From Phytophthora quininea (lineage: Eukaryota > Oomycota > Peronosporomycetes > Peronosporales > Peronosporaceae): a DNA stretch of 64,000 bases. Below are positions 23,126 through 36,203 of the stretch, piece after piece. Position numbers and translations under genes: made by a program. The stretch's first letter is position 1. Each line of letters opens with the position of its first letter. The notes beneath the pieces are model-generated. The model saw only the letters and a list, made by a program, of their open reading frames with translations. It did no database searches and was not told where the DNA came from. The stretch is taken from positions 124,001 to 188,000 of the forward strand of contig JAAVTG010000783.1 in assembly GCA_011947345.1 (NCBI GenBank), in the 5' to 3' direction.

Positions 23126-26100
23126 TTACTGGAACTCCATGCACGCTTCCGCCACTACATCATCATTCACATGCATTGCATTCCATTGGAGCATTCCATC
23201 GCCTTGCTCCTTGATCTCGGCAAACTCGGACCGGACTATATTTTCTACAATCTCTACTGGTTGTCAGAAGCATCATTGTGCTCAGGAGCGAGTTGTCGAA
23301 CCCGGGAAACCACGGCGCCGCCGTGAACTACTTTCGGCGTCGGGGCTGGATCTGCCCTTGAAGGAGCAGTGGATGCAGTCGTTGTTGCAGCCGCACTGGT
23401 AGTGATCGGTGTCTTGGCTTTTTTACGGTGCGCGCAACAGGGGCTTTATCTTTTCGTGTATATGCCTTACGCTTCCGTGGTGGTTGTTTTGCCTTCTCGC
23501 TTGCTCCTGATGCACTTGTCGACGCTGTACACCTTGACATCGCTTCGATCAGAGCCTTCCTAGCAGCAAACTCGACGGGATCCGAGCTGGGTGCTCCGTT
23601 TTCCGTCTTGGTCTTGTTCTGGGCGCCACCGTCGGCCAAGTGCTTCACGTAGACGTTCAGAGGTCCGGAGGCCTCAGTGTACGTCAGTGGTAGCTTCGAA
23701 TACTCGTTCATGAGCACCTTTAACTTGGACAACTGCTGCGCCTTGTTTGAGGTTTTCGACATGCACTTGTGAATTCGCGACACCCATGTATCCACGCGGC
23801 CGATCAAACAGCGCAGCGGTGCCAACGTTTTCTTGTCGTCCCAGAGCTCATGTCGAGTGGCATACAAAATTGCATGGCTAAGGTCAGAACGCGCTGGGCG
23901 CTCCACCAGCAATGCTACCACAACTTGGCTCCACGCTACTGCTCGCAACGTTCGAGAATACACGCGTACGCCAGGGAAAAGCTTCTCGATACTCGTGGAC
24001 ACTGACGCTGCTAGCGGGGTTGTGGTTGGTGTTGGAGCAGGACGAGTCAGCTCTGCTAGTGCGGCGGCGTATTCGGGCGGAAGGAACGTCGACGAGTTGA
24101 GATTGCCGCCAGACAACAACGCTGTCGTATTCAGCAGCGACACAGCTTGGCGCACCCACGCTTGTGCATACGGAAGCATACGATGTCTCGCGTGGAAGAC
24201 TTCTGTGAGATCGCGCAGTGCCTGTTGAGCAATCGTCAATCGGTCACGACTAAGTCGTAGCGAGTCTTGCAACTCCTGAACCCTTCTGCTTGCCTCGACG
24301 TGCTCGCCTTTCATCTTGCTGAGCTGTTGCTCCACACCACCTGCCATCACCAACGCAGCTAGCCGTTCGGTAGGACCCATCAACGTAGCGGCCATAGGAT
24401 TTAGAAGCGTCGGAACTTGTGCCCGTGCTGCAGTTGATAACGTTGCGCTGGACGATGTAGCTGGAGTGGTCGCAGCAATAGAAGAGGTTACAGAGGTGGA
24501 AGTGGTGGTTGCAATAGTTGAGACTGCTTTCGGGTTGAGAGAAGCAGAGGCAGCGGGTAAAGGTGCGGATGCTGAAATCTTGGGAGCTGTTGACGTCGTA
24601 GACGGAGCAGCAGGGGTGACAGTCTTCGAGGAACTTGTGCCCTCGCTCGCTCCACTGGCTTTGACGCTGCTTGCACTCATGGCACCAGTTTTACCACCAG
24701 GTTCTGCCTTCAGTGCAGGCACAACCTCGGGAGCTTTAGCCGATACGCTCTTCTGGACATAGTTATTCAGTTGTACGGACGGGATCAAGATTGTCGGGTG
24801 CTGCGGCGTTGCCTTGCTACCACCAACAAGTGCACTCGTGCTCCCGGAGGCAGTGCTACTACTCGCAGAAGTACTTGCAGTGGTAGCTGCTGTTACAGCT
24901 GCAGCAGCCAGCAGCAATGAGCTAGCTCCAACTGCAGCAGGACGTGTAGCAGCACTGACACTACTTTTAAGCACTGCCATTCCTATTGGTGCAGAAGATG
25001 TTTTTGCTGGGGTCTGCGCAGTAGCTGGGCGTTGCAAAGTCGATACCGGTTGCTGCCCAAGCGAGCCATTTGCCGCCATGGGAGCGATATTTAGACACGC
25101 TTTAGCGCGCTCAGTTTCTTCGATGCGAGTTCGAAGCTGCTTCATCTGGTTACTGCAGCTGTACAACTGCATCTCCGTCCGTTCGATCGTCTTCTCCTCG
25201 CGCTTGATTTTGCGTAGCGCACTTGCATGCTGCTTTTCAAACGACTTTGCATACTCCTGCATATCCCACAAATTGCTCTGTTGCTCTCCTGTCTTGACTC
25301 GTTGAAGCACCGACTGCAGCTCCTGCAAAATTGTACAGGAAGGACAAGTATAGTGCTCCACTTTTTCAGCCTTTTCCTTGGACATTCCAATGCAGCTATC
25401 ATGAAACCATTCGTCACAATGGTCGCAGCCGATCATCAGACCGTCAAACGGTTGCCGACAGATGCAATATCGTTCGGTAGCCGACTTTAGCACGTCTCGA
25501 TGCATGTCGAGGTCGATCACTAACCGAGCGCACTCGTATTCGTTCAACAATGCAAGCAGATTGGAGACTCGAGCTTGTCCGGATTCGATACCAGATCCCA
25601 GCACGCGGTTTTCCCAGTCGCTAGCAATGTCCAAATGCTCTTTTAGGAAGTCGAACACCGGGATATCGATGGCTAGATCCTCTCCTTCTTCAACCAGAGA
25701 GCGCGCAGCATTCATGCTCAGTCGTCCAACTCCCTTTGAGATCAACCCCTTCAAGCGCTTCTTCAATTTGGAAAGCCATATTCTGGCTCTCTTTGCTTCG
25801 TCCAAGACAATTCGAAAGGCATCCTGCTCCAACAGCAATCCGCTACCATTGTCAAGCAACGCTTGGAGTTCTTCCACGCGCGCGTGCTTGTCTGCTACAC
25901 ATTTTCGCACACGTTCTATCCAAGCAAGCATCACTTTTTCGTGAGCTTTTAAATACGGCAAAGGCCATAGCATTTGCTCAAGAGTCTCAAAAGTGGCTGG
26001 TTTAACAAAGTCAAGACTTCTCATCGCCTTGAGATCGTCAGCGATGCTGTTTCCCTTCGCAACCAGCGCCTGCAACGGCAATATTTCGTCATAGAATATG

Positions 26101-29100
26101 GATCGAGAACCTTGAAGCCATTCCAACAGCGATATGACAAGACCAAGCGCCTTTTGCTCTGGAGTTGTGACGCTAAGTACGTCGCTTTCTTCTTGAACAT
26201 GAACAAGTCGGGCCTTCCATGCCTCCAATGCACGCACACACTCCTCCGTAACGTTTTCAGCGATACCACCTTTTTCATCCGCCAACGCCAAGTCTTCAAC
26301 AGTCTGTCGAGCTTCAGCCTCTTTTAACTCTAAACTATTGACTGAATCGAGACTTTGCTCTGTCATGGCTAGTACTGGTTCGAGAAGAGCACGGCCATTC
26401 TTCATCATCCAAGAGGCTTTAGGGTCTGCGTCATCCTCATCCTTGGCGCTTGCTTTCTGTGAGCAGCCACTCTCGATCCTTACGTGTGTCATTATTGAAT
26501 CCACATGTATCTCTAATACTTGCGCACTGGCGACCGGAAGCCCGTTCGTGAGGATTTGTTTCGCATTTTCTAGCGCGATTTCCGGAGTTCCGTTCTTAAC
26601 GGCAACATCTTTCGAAGGAATCTCCGACTCGGACTGCTCTGGTTTCACGTTTTCAGTACTCTCAGTTTCTTCAGCCGGACCTTCCGCATCTACTTCCATT
26701 GGAGTGTCATTGGTTTTCAATTCATCTTGAACAACCGTCTCACTCTCGGGAAGCTCCGACGATACATCCATATTCACATCACCAGCTGAATCAGCCTCAA
26801 CCACATCACCAATATGAAGCTTCTTCTTGGCCTTTTGCAATTTCCCATACACCAGCTCATCGAACGACTGAAGCCGTCTTGCCACTCCTGAGACAGCTTT
26901 AACTGGCTCATCGATAGCTTGGTGAGCTTTCGCACGCCAGGCAGTAAGGTCCTCTAGTTCTTTTGCAAGAATTCGCAGTTCTTCAGGAAATAGAAAGCGC
27001 AGTCTTCTGGACTCATTTAGTAACTCGTGTAGCTGTTCCGTAGTAAAAGTATCATTGGCTTGGCGTTTCTTTCTGGATTGGCGTGGCGGGATACAGTCGC
27101 GAACACGCGCAGCCCAGTTCTTTTCACCTTCAACGATGTTGGCCAGATTGAGCCCTTCCTCGAAAATAAACGGAAAGGCATCGATTCGCTCAAGCACATT
27201 TGATGCCTGTGTAAGATCCCCAGCTCTCGCTGAGATCCAATGGTAGGTTCAATTGCCGAGGAGTTTGATTTGCTTCCATCGTCGCTATCGCCCGAAGTCG
27301 AAATTCCCGATAAGCAGCCAATATTCATCAAGATAGCACTAGCTTCAGCTTGCGCTTCGACACCCTTTAATAGCAACTCGTTCAGCGGCGTTGTGTACGA
27401 GGATACATCGATTGCGAGCGCTTGTGCCTTCTCTATAAGCTTACTAATAGCATCCATCGACTTCTTCTTTGACCTATCATTCGAAGATGCTGCTTTGGAT
27501 CCATGCGAAGAAGGAACATACGATGTCAATGATGAGAATAATTTGTCAAATGCTGAAACACCCAGGTGATCTCGGAGTTCGCTCATCCACTTGCGAGCCT
27601 GATCCATCCCTGCATTGATATCGCGCTCTACCTGCGGCTTCCAGCGAGACTGCTTCTTTGGATGGATATGTTCACGAATCTCCTTTGCTTGTGCAAGCAG
27701 TTCTTCCATTTCTTCGATTGATTTTCGCGAAGCTAGTTTCAAGCCTGCCGTCGTGCACCATTCCCGAGCAAAAATTTCAGCTTCCAAATACTTCTGCTCC
27801 TCCATAACCACAGGAATATCTTTAGCCTCATCCAATAGCTCCCTCAAACGCTCCATGGATACGTCTGCGCCACCATCAATTGCTTCCATAACTTTAACAG
27901 ACCACTCATCCGCACACTCGAGCAGGTCCTGCATTTCAAACATCTCAGTGCTGTCTTCACAGGGAGCATCGTCAACTAACGCGCGAATCGCACCCAGATC
28001 CATCTTTTGGTATCGCCGCCACCTCCTCGTCGTGTAGCCCTCCGGTTAGGCATGCATTTGCGCGCCTTTGCTAGCCATGTCTGGGCATTCAGCATTTTCT
28101 TTTGCAGCTGATCCACCTCCGCCTCAAAGTTTATTGGCACCAGTTCAATTTTTGCCAGAACATCCCGTATCAAAGGTAAGCTCACTTTGTCTTCCACTAG
28201 CATATTTTCAATCGAGCTCTTCAAATCATTTGCTTCCTCCAAGGTAGCACGGAAATTGACTTCTTCTGGAAAAATCAAGTTTGGAGCCATCACCTGCTCG
28301 AAAAGAGCCGCCAACTTCTCTAGACGCACCTTCTTGTTATTGCGCTTGCTGGTATGCTCCAGCGCTCGCTTCGTTTTCGTCAGTGCGCTGTCAAAAGCAC
28401 GCAGCCTGTCAGCCACGCACTTCCTCTCCGGTAAATTCACCTGCAAATCCTCCGCTTCGTACAGCAGCTTTAGCAGCCTTGAACGGTCCACTTTTTCTGC
28501 TCTACCTCTCCACATTGTTCTCTCCATGTCCCCACTCGTGTAACCAGCCTCCTCAGTACTCCAGCTTCAGTCTGCGGGATTGCGTCTGCATGTTTCCGAG
28601 CCTTCTCATTTAGCTCCTGCATCTGTTTCAGCACTTGCTCGTCAATTTCTTTTGGTTGCATGCAGCGATAGAACTGCAGCAGCCACTTCTTGGCCTCCTC
28701 TGCGGCGGTGGTTTTGCTCTGCGTCTCTCCGGTCCCCGGCAGCTCGATGGTGTGCCTCGCATACAGCGAGCAGGCTGCGTCCGTCACGTTGTACTGGAAG
28801 CGGTGCAGATGCTGCAGTGCCAGCGTCTCCACCTGCTCCTGGGAGTCAAACGTCGCACCGTCTCTTAAAGACCGCGCCAATTTCAGGTACTTGTCGAGCT
28901 CAGGGCCCAGCGCGGCGGCGCTGTCGGGGCTGAAGCGCCGCCGCGGCTGCTGCAGCGCCTGTGTCTTGTACTGGAGCTCGGTGGTGTCTGCTGGTTGGGC
29001 CAGCATCTTGGGGATCGAGGCCTGGTAGCGCCAGCCGACGCGCGAATGCAGCGGCACGAACTGCGGGGCCGACGTAGAGGGCGCCGAGCTGGTTCCGGCG

Positions 29101-29174
29101 CTGCTGTTGCTGTTGCTGCGCTCCCGCGCCTCGACCTGGCTCGGGTCGGAGCTGGCGGCGACGCGGCGACTCAT
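23126..29174 (-). CDS. ELM2 / PLU-1-like / PHD-finger chromatin protein
   Basis: A single intronless gene of 2018 codons results after five one-base restorations, three in A runs (near 28490, 28000, 23430) plus 27235 and 23280. The N-terminus (about 29060-28750) matches an ELM2 domain: HSRVGWRYQASIPKML, LDKYLKLARSL and a helical end, as in histone-deacetylase co-repressors. Then come many ~100-residue helical repeats with recurring W-L-x-K-A/V-R motifs, like the PLU-1 region of KDM5 demethylases. A PHD finger lies at about 25475-25340 (CICRQPFDG, CDHCDEWFHDSCIG, CPSC), probably reading histone H3 tails. A long Ser/Thr/Ala-rich stretch and a basic tail follow. No JmjC, ARID or SANT domain was seen. 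The combination suggests a co-repressor scaffold rather than an enzyme. Confidence 0.75.
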
Positions 29175-29245
29175 GGCGAGGATCTCTGGCGTGTCCTCCG
29201 CGCGGAATCGGGCAATGACCGCATTTTGAGGCGGTGTAATGGATT

Positions 29246-29301
29246 ATTGGTCAAAATGCTTCTTTATTTTTATTGGCCAATGATAATTAATTTTGACCAA
29301 T
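29246..29301. promoter_or_regulatory. Palindromic CCAAT-box cluster upstream of the ELM2-PHD gene
   Basis: ATTGGTCAAAAT (29246-29257) is repeated in perfect inversion at 29290-29301 around a central ATTGGCCAAT palindrome (29272-29281). This gives four CCAAT/ATTGG cores in 56 bp, 72-127 bp from the start codon. They may bind an NF-Y-type factor or be a MITE-like remnant. Confidence 0.55.
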
Positions 29302-29386
29302 GAAAGACTTCAATGTCTAACGTGGTCTTTTGCAGGAATGAAGCTTTTGTTTTGAAAAATACATTAGACGATCTTTGTATACAATA

Positions 29387-29400
29387 GGGGTTTCAAAATT
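29387..29400 (+). repeat. Left terminal inverted repeat of the large Harbinger element
   Basis: GGGGTTTCAAAATT, preceded by ATA. Only 13 of its 14 bases match the right repeat, so the copy is not fresh. Confidence 0.5.
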
Positions 29401-29514
29401 AGCATTTTGGCGGTAGATTTGTCCGCGGCCGATTTCCTGAAATCGGAGCATATTTCGGTACAAGTACCACTCCGATTTCGCGTTGTACCACTCCCTCTGC
29501 CGATATTTGCAAAG

Positions 29515-30765
29515 ATGCCTCACAGATCGGAGCGCAGTGAGATTCTGCACGCCTTGGACGTAGCGTGCGCCTTCGCGCTGGCGGATGACGATGACGAGGC
29601 AACCGAGGAACTATGGAATCTCTTTCTCGCAGTTGCCACGAGCCGATATCTGTACGACCGCCCCCGTTCGCCGCATCGTGGGAGGGATTTTGCGACCATA
29701 ATGGCGCTCACAGACAAGGATTTCCGCCAGTTCACATGAGTGTCCAAAAGATCATTTACTGCTCTCCACGACTACATCTATGACTGCGAGGTTTTCGACT
29801 CTGAGACGCCTAATGCCCCCACAAACAGCGACCTGTTTGCTTGCAACTTGCTGTCGCCTTAACCCGTCTCGGTCAAAGCGGCAACGGTGCAGCCGCAGGA
29901 GAATTTCACCGGAACTTTGATATAGCGACTGGGTCAGTTGTACTCTACACATCTCGCGTTCTTCTAGCTCTCAAGGCAGTTCGAGCAAAGTGGATATCGT
30001 GGCCATCACGAGCTCGACGGCGCGAGATTTCGGACGTATTGAGGACGGAAGGTTTTCCTGGTTGCGTGGGGTTTATTGATGGCACCACACTCCCGCTCGC
30101 GCAGAGGCCTGCAGTGGACGGCAGCAGTTACTGGGACAGGAAGAAAAGGTGAGTAGTGTCTAGCTGACCAAGTTATTGCGCTAACTTTTGTGTCAGGAAT
30201 TCTGTGTCAATGCAGGTAGTTTGTGACAACGATAAAGAATTATAGCAGTTCACTGCGGCTGCCCTGGCTTCTGTGCGGACTCAAATGTCTTCAAGCGGAT
30301 GGCCCTCTTTCGAGAGCACGATCGCTTCTTTGATCAAGGTGAATATCTTTTAACTGACTCGGCGTATCCGTTACTACGAACCGTACTACCTGCGTACAAG
30401 TCACCGTTAGCAGATACACGCGACAACAGTGATTTAACAACTTCTTGGCGATGTCTCGGGTGAGAAACGAACATACAATTGGAGTACTAAAGGGCCGATG
30501 GTCCTCACTACGCGAACTTCGGAACCAGTTAAGATCCGAAGAAGAGATGAGTCATTTAATTGACTGGGCTATAGGCTGCTGTGTGCTGCATAATATGATG
30601 GCGCAGCTTGGTGATGCATGAAAGATGTTTTTGGAGCGTGATCTGGATGCCATTGCTGTTGATTTTACGGAGCGAGAAGTAAGCGGGTCAATTCGTGAGT
30701 TCATCAAGCCAATTACACTTAGGACTCGGCGGCACACACAGGCGCGGTCTCGCATAACATGAGGC
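29515..30765 (+). pseudogene. PIF/Harbinger DDE transposase, inactivated copy
   Basis: The product would be a Harbinger (DDE_Tnp_4) transposase that cuts and pastes the element. Catalytic regions remain readable: FIDGTTLPLAQRP with the first Asp, LLTDSAYPLLRTVLPAYK with the second, and NEHTIGVLKGRW with the Glu. A small intron fits at about 30150-30198. In-frame stops at about 29737 (TGA where Arg is expected) and 30619 (TGA where Trp is expected), plus at least three frameshifts, show decay beyond the one-base losses seen elsewhere. It starts at ATG 29515, about 130 bp inside the left terminal repeat. Confidence 0.8.
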
Positions 30766-30939
30766 TTGCGATCGTTGTCGTGTTCTTGTTTGAAGACACT
30801 CGCCCAAATATGGCCCTGGAGGATCCGCCCGCGGCCAAGATGATGTTGTTGCAGCCCAAGATCAGTGCCAGTAAGGAAGTGTCCCCTGTCTTTGGCTCGC
30901 TCAGCTCTCCGTAGTCTGTACTCACAGTCGCGCGACGCC

Positions 30940-32605
30940 ATGGCCAGCCGCTACTCGATGCTGCGCGCCAACAATCTTGAAACGATGCTCAACAGTGGGG
31001 GCGAGCGCTACTACAAGAAGTACGCACAAGTCAACATCCAGCTACCCACGAACGACGTGCGCTTTGGGAACCTGCCGTTCTAGATGCAGAAGTACGCCAT
31101 GGTGGACGTCCATATCACCGTGGTGTCCCATCCCATGCCATGGCGACCAAGGTGGTTACCAAGCACGCGCTGCGATCCATTAACGGCATCGTCAAGCTCG
31201 ACACACTAACGCTGACCCTGACCAACCCAGGCTCAGGGAAGTCAACGTTCCTTAAGTCGCAACTCCAAGACGGAAATTGGCGGGAAGATCGTCTACTCGG
31301 GTCTGAGAGGAGCCAAGAAAGACCTCATGAGTCTCGTTGACCAGACGTACAACCACATCATACGCTCACGGCGCCCGACACCTTCAAGTTTGGCATGTGC
31401 GTGCGAGGAGATGCACGACATCGTGGCACTGTTCTCCAAGTTGTTCATCAACACTCTGGCGCTCGAAGAGTGCGCTGACGCGGTGGTGGCCGTTGCTCTG
31501 TTGCGCGGGGCGAGCTGCGGCGGGCGCAAACGCGTGATGATTGGCAAGGTGCTCGTGGGCGGCGAGAGCTTGTTCCTGTGCGAAGCGATCTCTACAGGTC
31601 TCGACAGTGCCGCGACTTTCGATATCGTCAAGTTGCCATACGGTGAAAGGCGCTCGGCGGCTCAGCTGTCACTGCTCTACTCAGTAAGTCTGCTGGAGCC
31701 TATGCCCGGTGTTCGGCGGCTTCTTGATGATCAATGAGGGCCACAAGACCTACTACGGGGCAAGGACGGAGATCGAAGAGTGCAGTTTCAGTTGATTACC
31801 TCGTGTGGACCCGGTCGATTTCCTGATCGAAGTGACGTCGGGTCGAGGCTATCAATGCGTCAACGTGTAGGTGAATCCCAAACGCCTGCCTGTGGACTTC
31901 AACAACTTGGTCTGTCAGTCGATCATTTACCAAAGGCGCATGTAGCCATCAGGAAGGCTCAAACGAGCATTAGTTAGAGAGACCCGAAGACTTCAAGAAG
32001 ACGAAGAGTGTGACAAACCCCGCGTGTTCGAAGCAAACGTCTGAATTCGGCTTGACATTCATTTCCAGTACAGTCCTGCTGCTCAATCGGCAGAAGCTGG
32101 TGTGCTGCTCTGGGGCCAGATATTAGAGGCCCTTATCATTGCCATTGTCATGGGTTATGCTATACTACGTCGTCAGCCCTTCGTACTACCTGCGCATGAT
32201 CTCTTCGGCATTGCGTGGCAGCATATCAATGACCGCTCTTCCAGAGTCAGGCGTGACAGCTGATCGATTTGCTTCTAACTGCGCATGGTGTTCTACAAGC
32301 AGTGTCCAGGCAACTTCTTTCATAACGCTATCGCTGAAAGTGTGGTACAGACCCCCGTGAATATGGCCATGTCGTTTTTCCTGGGGATTTCTTCTTCTTC
32401 ATGAACGGCCTCATGCGAAGAAGTAGATCGTGTGTTTCCTGGTGCTGTTGTTCTTCGATCACGTCATTAGCGCCTACATGACGTTGCTGAATTCACTGGC
32501 GCCAACAATCACGATTGGTTACGCGCTAAATGCCAGCACTTCTTCCGGACACCACAACGTTGGCTCCAGCTCGCGCAAGCTTCAGCCGGAGGAGCTGCGA
32601 TGGAC
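30940..32605 (+). pseudogene. ABCG (pleiotropic drug resistance) transporter relic
   Basis: The sequence follows a Phytophthora-type PDR half-transporter from its start (ASRYSMLRANNLETMLNSGG). It continues through Walker A (NPGSGKST, about 31229), a damaged signature (LLRGASCGGRKRV) and Walker B/H-region (LFLCEAISTGLDSAATFD, about 31600). Membrane-domain fragments follow (MVFYKQCPGNFF, about 32290). Intact relatives are plasma-membrane exporters of drugs and lipids. Stops (TAG after the first ~47 codons) and numerous frameshifts make this copy non-functional. It lies directly behind the transposase inside the large Harbinger candidate, so it may be captured host DNA. Only one NBD-TMD half is visible. 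Confidence 0.8.
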
Positions 32606-32999
32606 TTGATTCGTCGAATTGCTAAGCTGTCAGCGCTTGATGCTTGCGCTCATGCACTTGAATCTCCTTTTCCAGCTGCGAGTTTCTTGTTCAACTTTGC
32701 AGCGAGATCAACCAGAGCAACGATCCAAGCTCAACGTGTTGCTCCGTGATCGACCGTAGACGTCCTTGAAACGCACAAATCGAACTTAGCACCGTCACGC
32801 TGGACACTGCCGCTACGTTTTGATTCGCTCGACGACATCGCTGTAGAAAATATCGGAGACCGGACGGACAAGTCGTTTAAGATCGCAACCGGCGGCCATG
32901 GGAATGGCAAGTTTGCGCGCGCAGCAGAAAGGAGTTACGTCTGCACGTTGTTGGCGAGAACGGCATTGTAGCAGGCGCTATTCGTGTCAGTATTTAGCG

Positions 33000-34150
33000 G
33001 TTTAGCCTCAGTTACAGCCTTTGGCGCACTAGTTCACAGCTCAAGATGCTCGATGATTTTACCACCGTTGTCACATTGCAGCTCGATGCACCGGGTTGTT
33101 GACACTGGACGAATTTCTGCAGTGGCTAGACGTTGACACTAAAGACTCCTACGGGGCTACGAACGCAGGCTCCAAGTCTGCGCAATCATTAGGAGGCTTC
33201 GACATCATGACTCCTCTACAGTTTGGAAATCTGCATCAATATCTTCTTGATGACACGGTAGGGAAGGACTTGCCGTCGGTACTGGACAAACACTTGCAGC
33301 ACGTGTTCCTAACGTTTGCTGAGGGTCAACGAGATCGAGTGTATGCTCTCGAGGTTTTGGGAGCACGTGTTGCTGTCTCTCGGGTGATTTGGGACTTTTA
33401 CTAAAACCTTGCGCTGCTAGTGGAGCTGTTCCACGACCCTGCAACTTCCACCCGCAAGGCTGCAGACTACGCAAGTGCTCGGCTACTGAAGGAGAATGAT
33501 GTAGCAAGGCTGTTTCATTATGCCACGAATGGAGTTGGGAGGGCGACGCAGGGTGTCGCTCGAGTTTGGCACACGCACGAGGTACAAATGGCCGCCTTTG
33601 CTCGACGAAGTGCATCCTATTGCGTTTAACCCATGGCACAGACTCCATCGGCAGCGCTGGAGGAGGAAGCAAGTCCTCGTACAGCAAGAGTATCGTCAGT
33701 CAAGAATTTCAAGGGCACGTCGCCAGTACCCCTCCACTGCATCGATCTCTTTTCGGGCAGTGAACTTCGTAATCGCTCACGTTTGCGCCTGCGCCCTGCA
33801 CATCTCACGACAAATTCAATTCTACAAACGTCAGCTTCATTGCTACATAACGTTCGAAGGACGGCAGGAGTGTCATCAAGCTAGTGCTGCACTGCTGATC
33901 CGGTCCGTTTGGCGACGGCGTTGTTCAGTGTCTGATGCTCAGCGGTGTGCACGAGATCGACATAATCTCTTTGCTCGAGAGCTTGATGCTCGAGCTGAGA
34001 TTAAGCGAGCTGCTACGAACGGAGGTCTGTTTGCTGCTGGGTCAGGATCTACCGTTGTTTCAGGCAATTGCCACGACAGGAAGTTCGTAGGATCCGGAGC
34101 TCGCATTCGTCTCGTTGGTACCTTCGCTGATGTCAATGTGAAGTTGTAGG
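33000..34150 (+). pseudogene. Unrecognised degenerate coding sequence
   Basis: A 102-codon open stretch at 33096-33404 reads like protein (LTLDEFLQWLDVD, then LHQYLLDDTVGKDLPSVLDKH). Further fragments to about 34150 are in shifting frames (for example ISLLESLMLELRLSELL). No domain could be named. Together with the RCC1-like part downstream, it may be one decayed host gene inside the transposon. Confidence 0.3.
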
Positions 34151-34319
34151 TTTTGGCAGCATTGCCGGTATGTGTAGTGGCAGCTCGAGATGACGGACGT
34201 TCGCCTTTTGCTTGGGGCCGATGTCTCCCGCGCGTATATCAAGCGGTTAATGGCGAAAATGGGAGAAGAGTGTGTCTGACGCGCGAAACACCCCGTCGAC
34301 TTCTTCGAATGCCATCACG

Positions 34320-35010
34320 AGTGACGGGAGTTGCGTGCGGATTTTTAGGCATGCGGTCATACTAACCGAAGACGGAATGGTGCTCTTATGGGGCTTTAGC
34401 GACCACGGACAGTTAGGCTATGAGCCAACAGAAACGCTAGCTGCACCCACCGCAGGCCGTGGTCGTTATATAGCGAGTGTTCTGGCGAAGTCGAATAGCT
34501 GCTGGCGCCACCAACGGCTCTTGTACTTCGAAGGATGTAACAAGCAGAACCGATTCCTATGGCTCAGGTTTGCTGTGGGGACTACTTTTGCATGGAGTTA
34601 AGTCGAGCTGGAGACATATTCACTTAGGGATGCTTCCGAGGGCCAATTGGGTCATGACAAGACCCACGAATTCTACTAAGTTTCTTTCGCTGATCGTCAC
34701 ATGGTCAGCTCTGCGTACACGTACTTGGTTCCGCCTGAGGCAGTACTGGCGCTAAGCAGTGTCAAAATCACCGAAGTCGCCTGTTGAGGAAATCACTCCG
34801 TCGGAAGCCATGCTACGTGGAATTTATTCGGGTAGGGCAACTGGGAAAGACGACGAGGTGTGGATAGCGAACACGCCTTTGTCCCCGAAGAGATGATCGA
34901 AGTTTCAGCTCTACTGCTCCGTCACGTTGCCGTCGGGGATCATCACATGGTAGAGCGGACGCGTGGAAGCTGCAGATCATGGAGAAAGAGATATGGGATT
35001 CTACGTAGAG
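34320..35010 (+). pseudogene. RCC1-repeat gene relic
   Basis: Pieces in several plus frames match beta-propeller RCC1 repeats: ILTEDGMVLLWGFSDHGQLG (about 34365), TEVACGNHSV (about 34770) and HVAVGDHHMV (about 34930). They are separated by stops and frameshifts. Intact RCC1-repeat proteins act as exchange factors or scaffolds; this copy cannot be expressed as such. It is part of the cargo of the large Harbinger candidate. Confidence 0.5.
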
Positions 35011-35034
35011 CTGCTAGCAGGGGCATCCAGTTCG

Positions 35035-36203
35035 TCAGAGGCCCTCGAACGTGGCTTTATAGGCTTCTTCAACTTCGGATACGGAGTCATCGTCTCCATA
35101 TGTACTCAACCACCAACAACGGCTTGAGTCCGCAGTGGGGCCATCAGCACGGGGGTGGGCACTCCCGATTCCTCGGCAAACCGCAGCGCGAACGCGTTTT
35201 CCTCGAGCAAATCCAGTACGACGATATACGACAAGAGCACCAGCTTCTTGAACACCCAAGACGCGGTGACCGATCTCCCGATGATCGTTTCTGGTTCGAG
35301 TTCTGCTTCACTTTCAGTTCCAAGGGGATCTCGTTGGTGGTGCGTAGTTCCAGAGTCGTTCTCAGCGATATCGGATGCAACCGGGTTAAGCACGCTCTGG
35401 TCAATCTCCGACACGGAAATGCTATTCGTGTCTGTGAGTGCAACCGTGGACTTCTTCTCCTTCATGGAGCGAACTCAAAGTTACTGTTGCTGCTCGAGTC
35501 GCTTATTTGCTGTCGCCACGGCTGGATGGTATACATGTGCGGCAAACCGTCTTCGGCCGATTGAACGCTCGATCCGCACACTGGCAGCTCCTGCACGACG
35601 CCATACACCTCCGTGCTGGAATCTTCGCCACCGTCTCCGCCCCCGTGTATTCGCTGTTCATCTCAAACCCCGAGAAATGTTGTGGCTCATCTTCAAAATC
35701 AGTCGGAACTCCAGGTAAAACCCCGTAGGCTTTACCCGCGGCATCACTACCAAACGATTCAAAACGCGACCACGTAGCCACTGGTCCACACCCTGAGCAT
35801 ACGTGGAGACATTGACCTGGTGCGGTAGACGCAACGAACGGGGATCAAAATCTCCAACTCGATCAAGTGTCAAAGCGAAGTGCACTGCTCCAAAGCGAGT
35901 ATATATCGACATCAGCGCTTCTTATTCCTGGGTCGAGAAGTGCCATCGACTGTGACGGGATGTTGAAGTCACGGTATTCGGTCCAGCGTTTGATTTGACA
36001 GTACCAGGACGACATTTCATATACGCAGAAGGTCGCCAGCTTGTCACGTCGTTGTGTTCATCTTCACCGAGGTCATCCGCATCCAAAGCAACTAGACAGC
36101 CTGTCCAGCGTGTTGGATGCCCGCCACAAGACCTGGAGTGTGTAGGAGCTGCTAGCATCGCCCAATACTCAGACGCCGCAGCAAGTGAACACAATGCTGT
36201 CAT
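35035..36203 (-). pseudogene. Unrecognised degenerate coding sequence, minus strand
   Basis: Reading from 36203 downwards, several minus frames look coding: a Ser/Thr-rich stretch, FESFGSDAAGKAYGVLPG (about 35765), a Cys-rich patch (CMASCRSCQC) and ALRFAEESGVPTPVL (about 35170). All are interrupted. No family is recognised; a secreted or receptor-like protein is possible. Confidence 0.25.

Noticed and set aside
24316..25305. Plus-strand Ala/Val-rich frames inside the ELM2-PHD gene
   Set aside because: They are the complement of the Ser/Thr/Ala-rich linker; low complexity on one strand opens frames on the other.
32605..33000. Second half (NBD2-TMD2) of the ABCG transporter
   Set aside because: No Walker or membrane motif could be read in any frame downstream of the first half.
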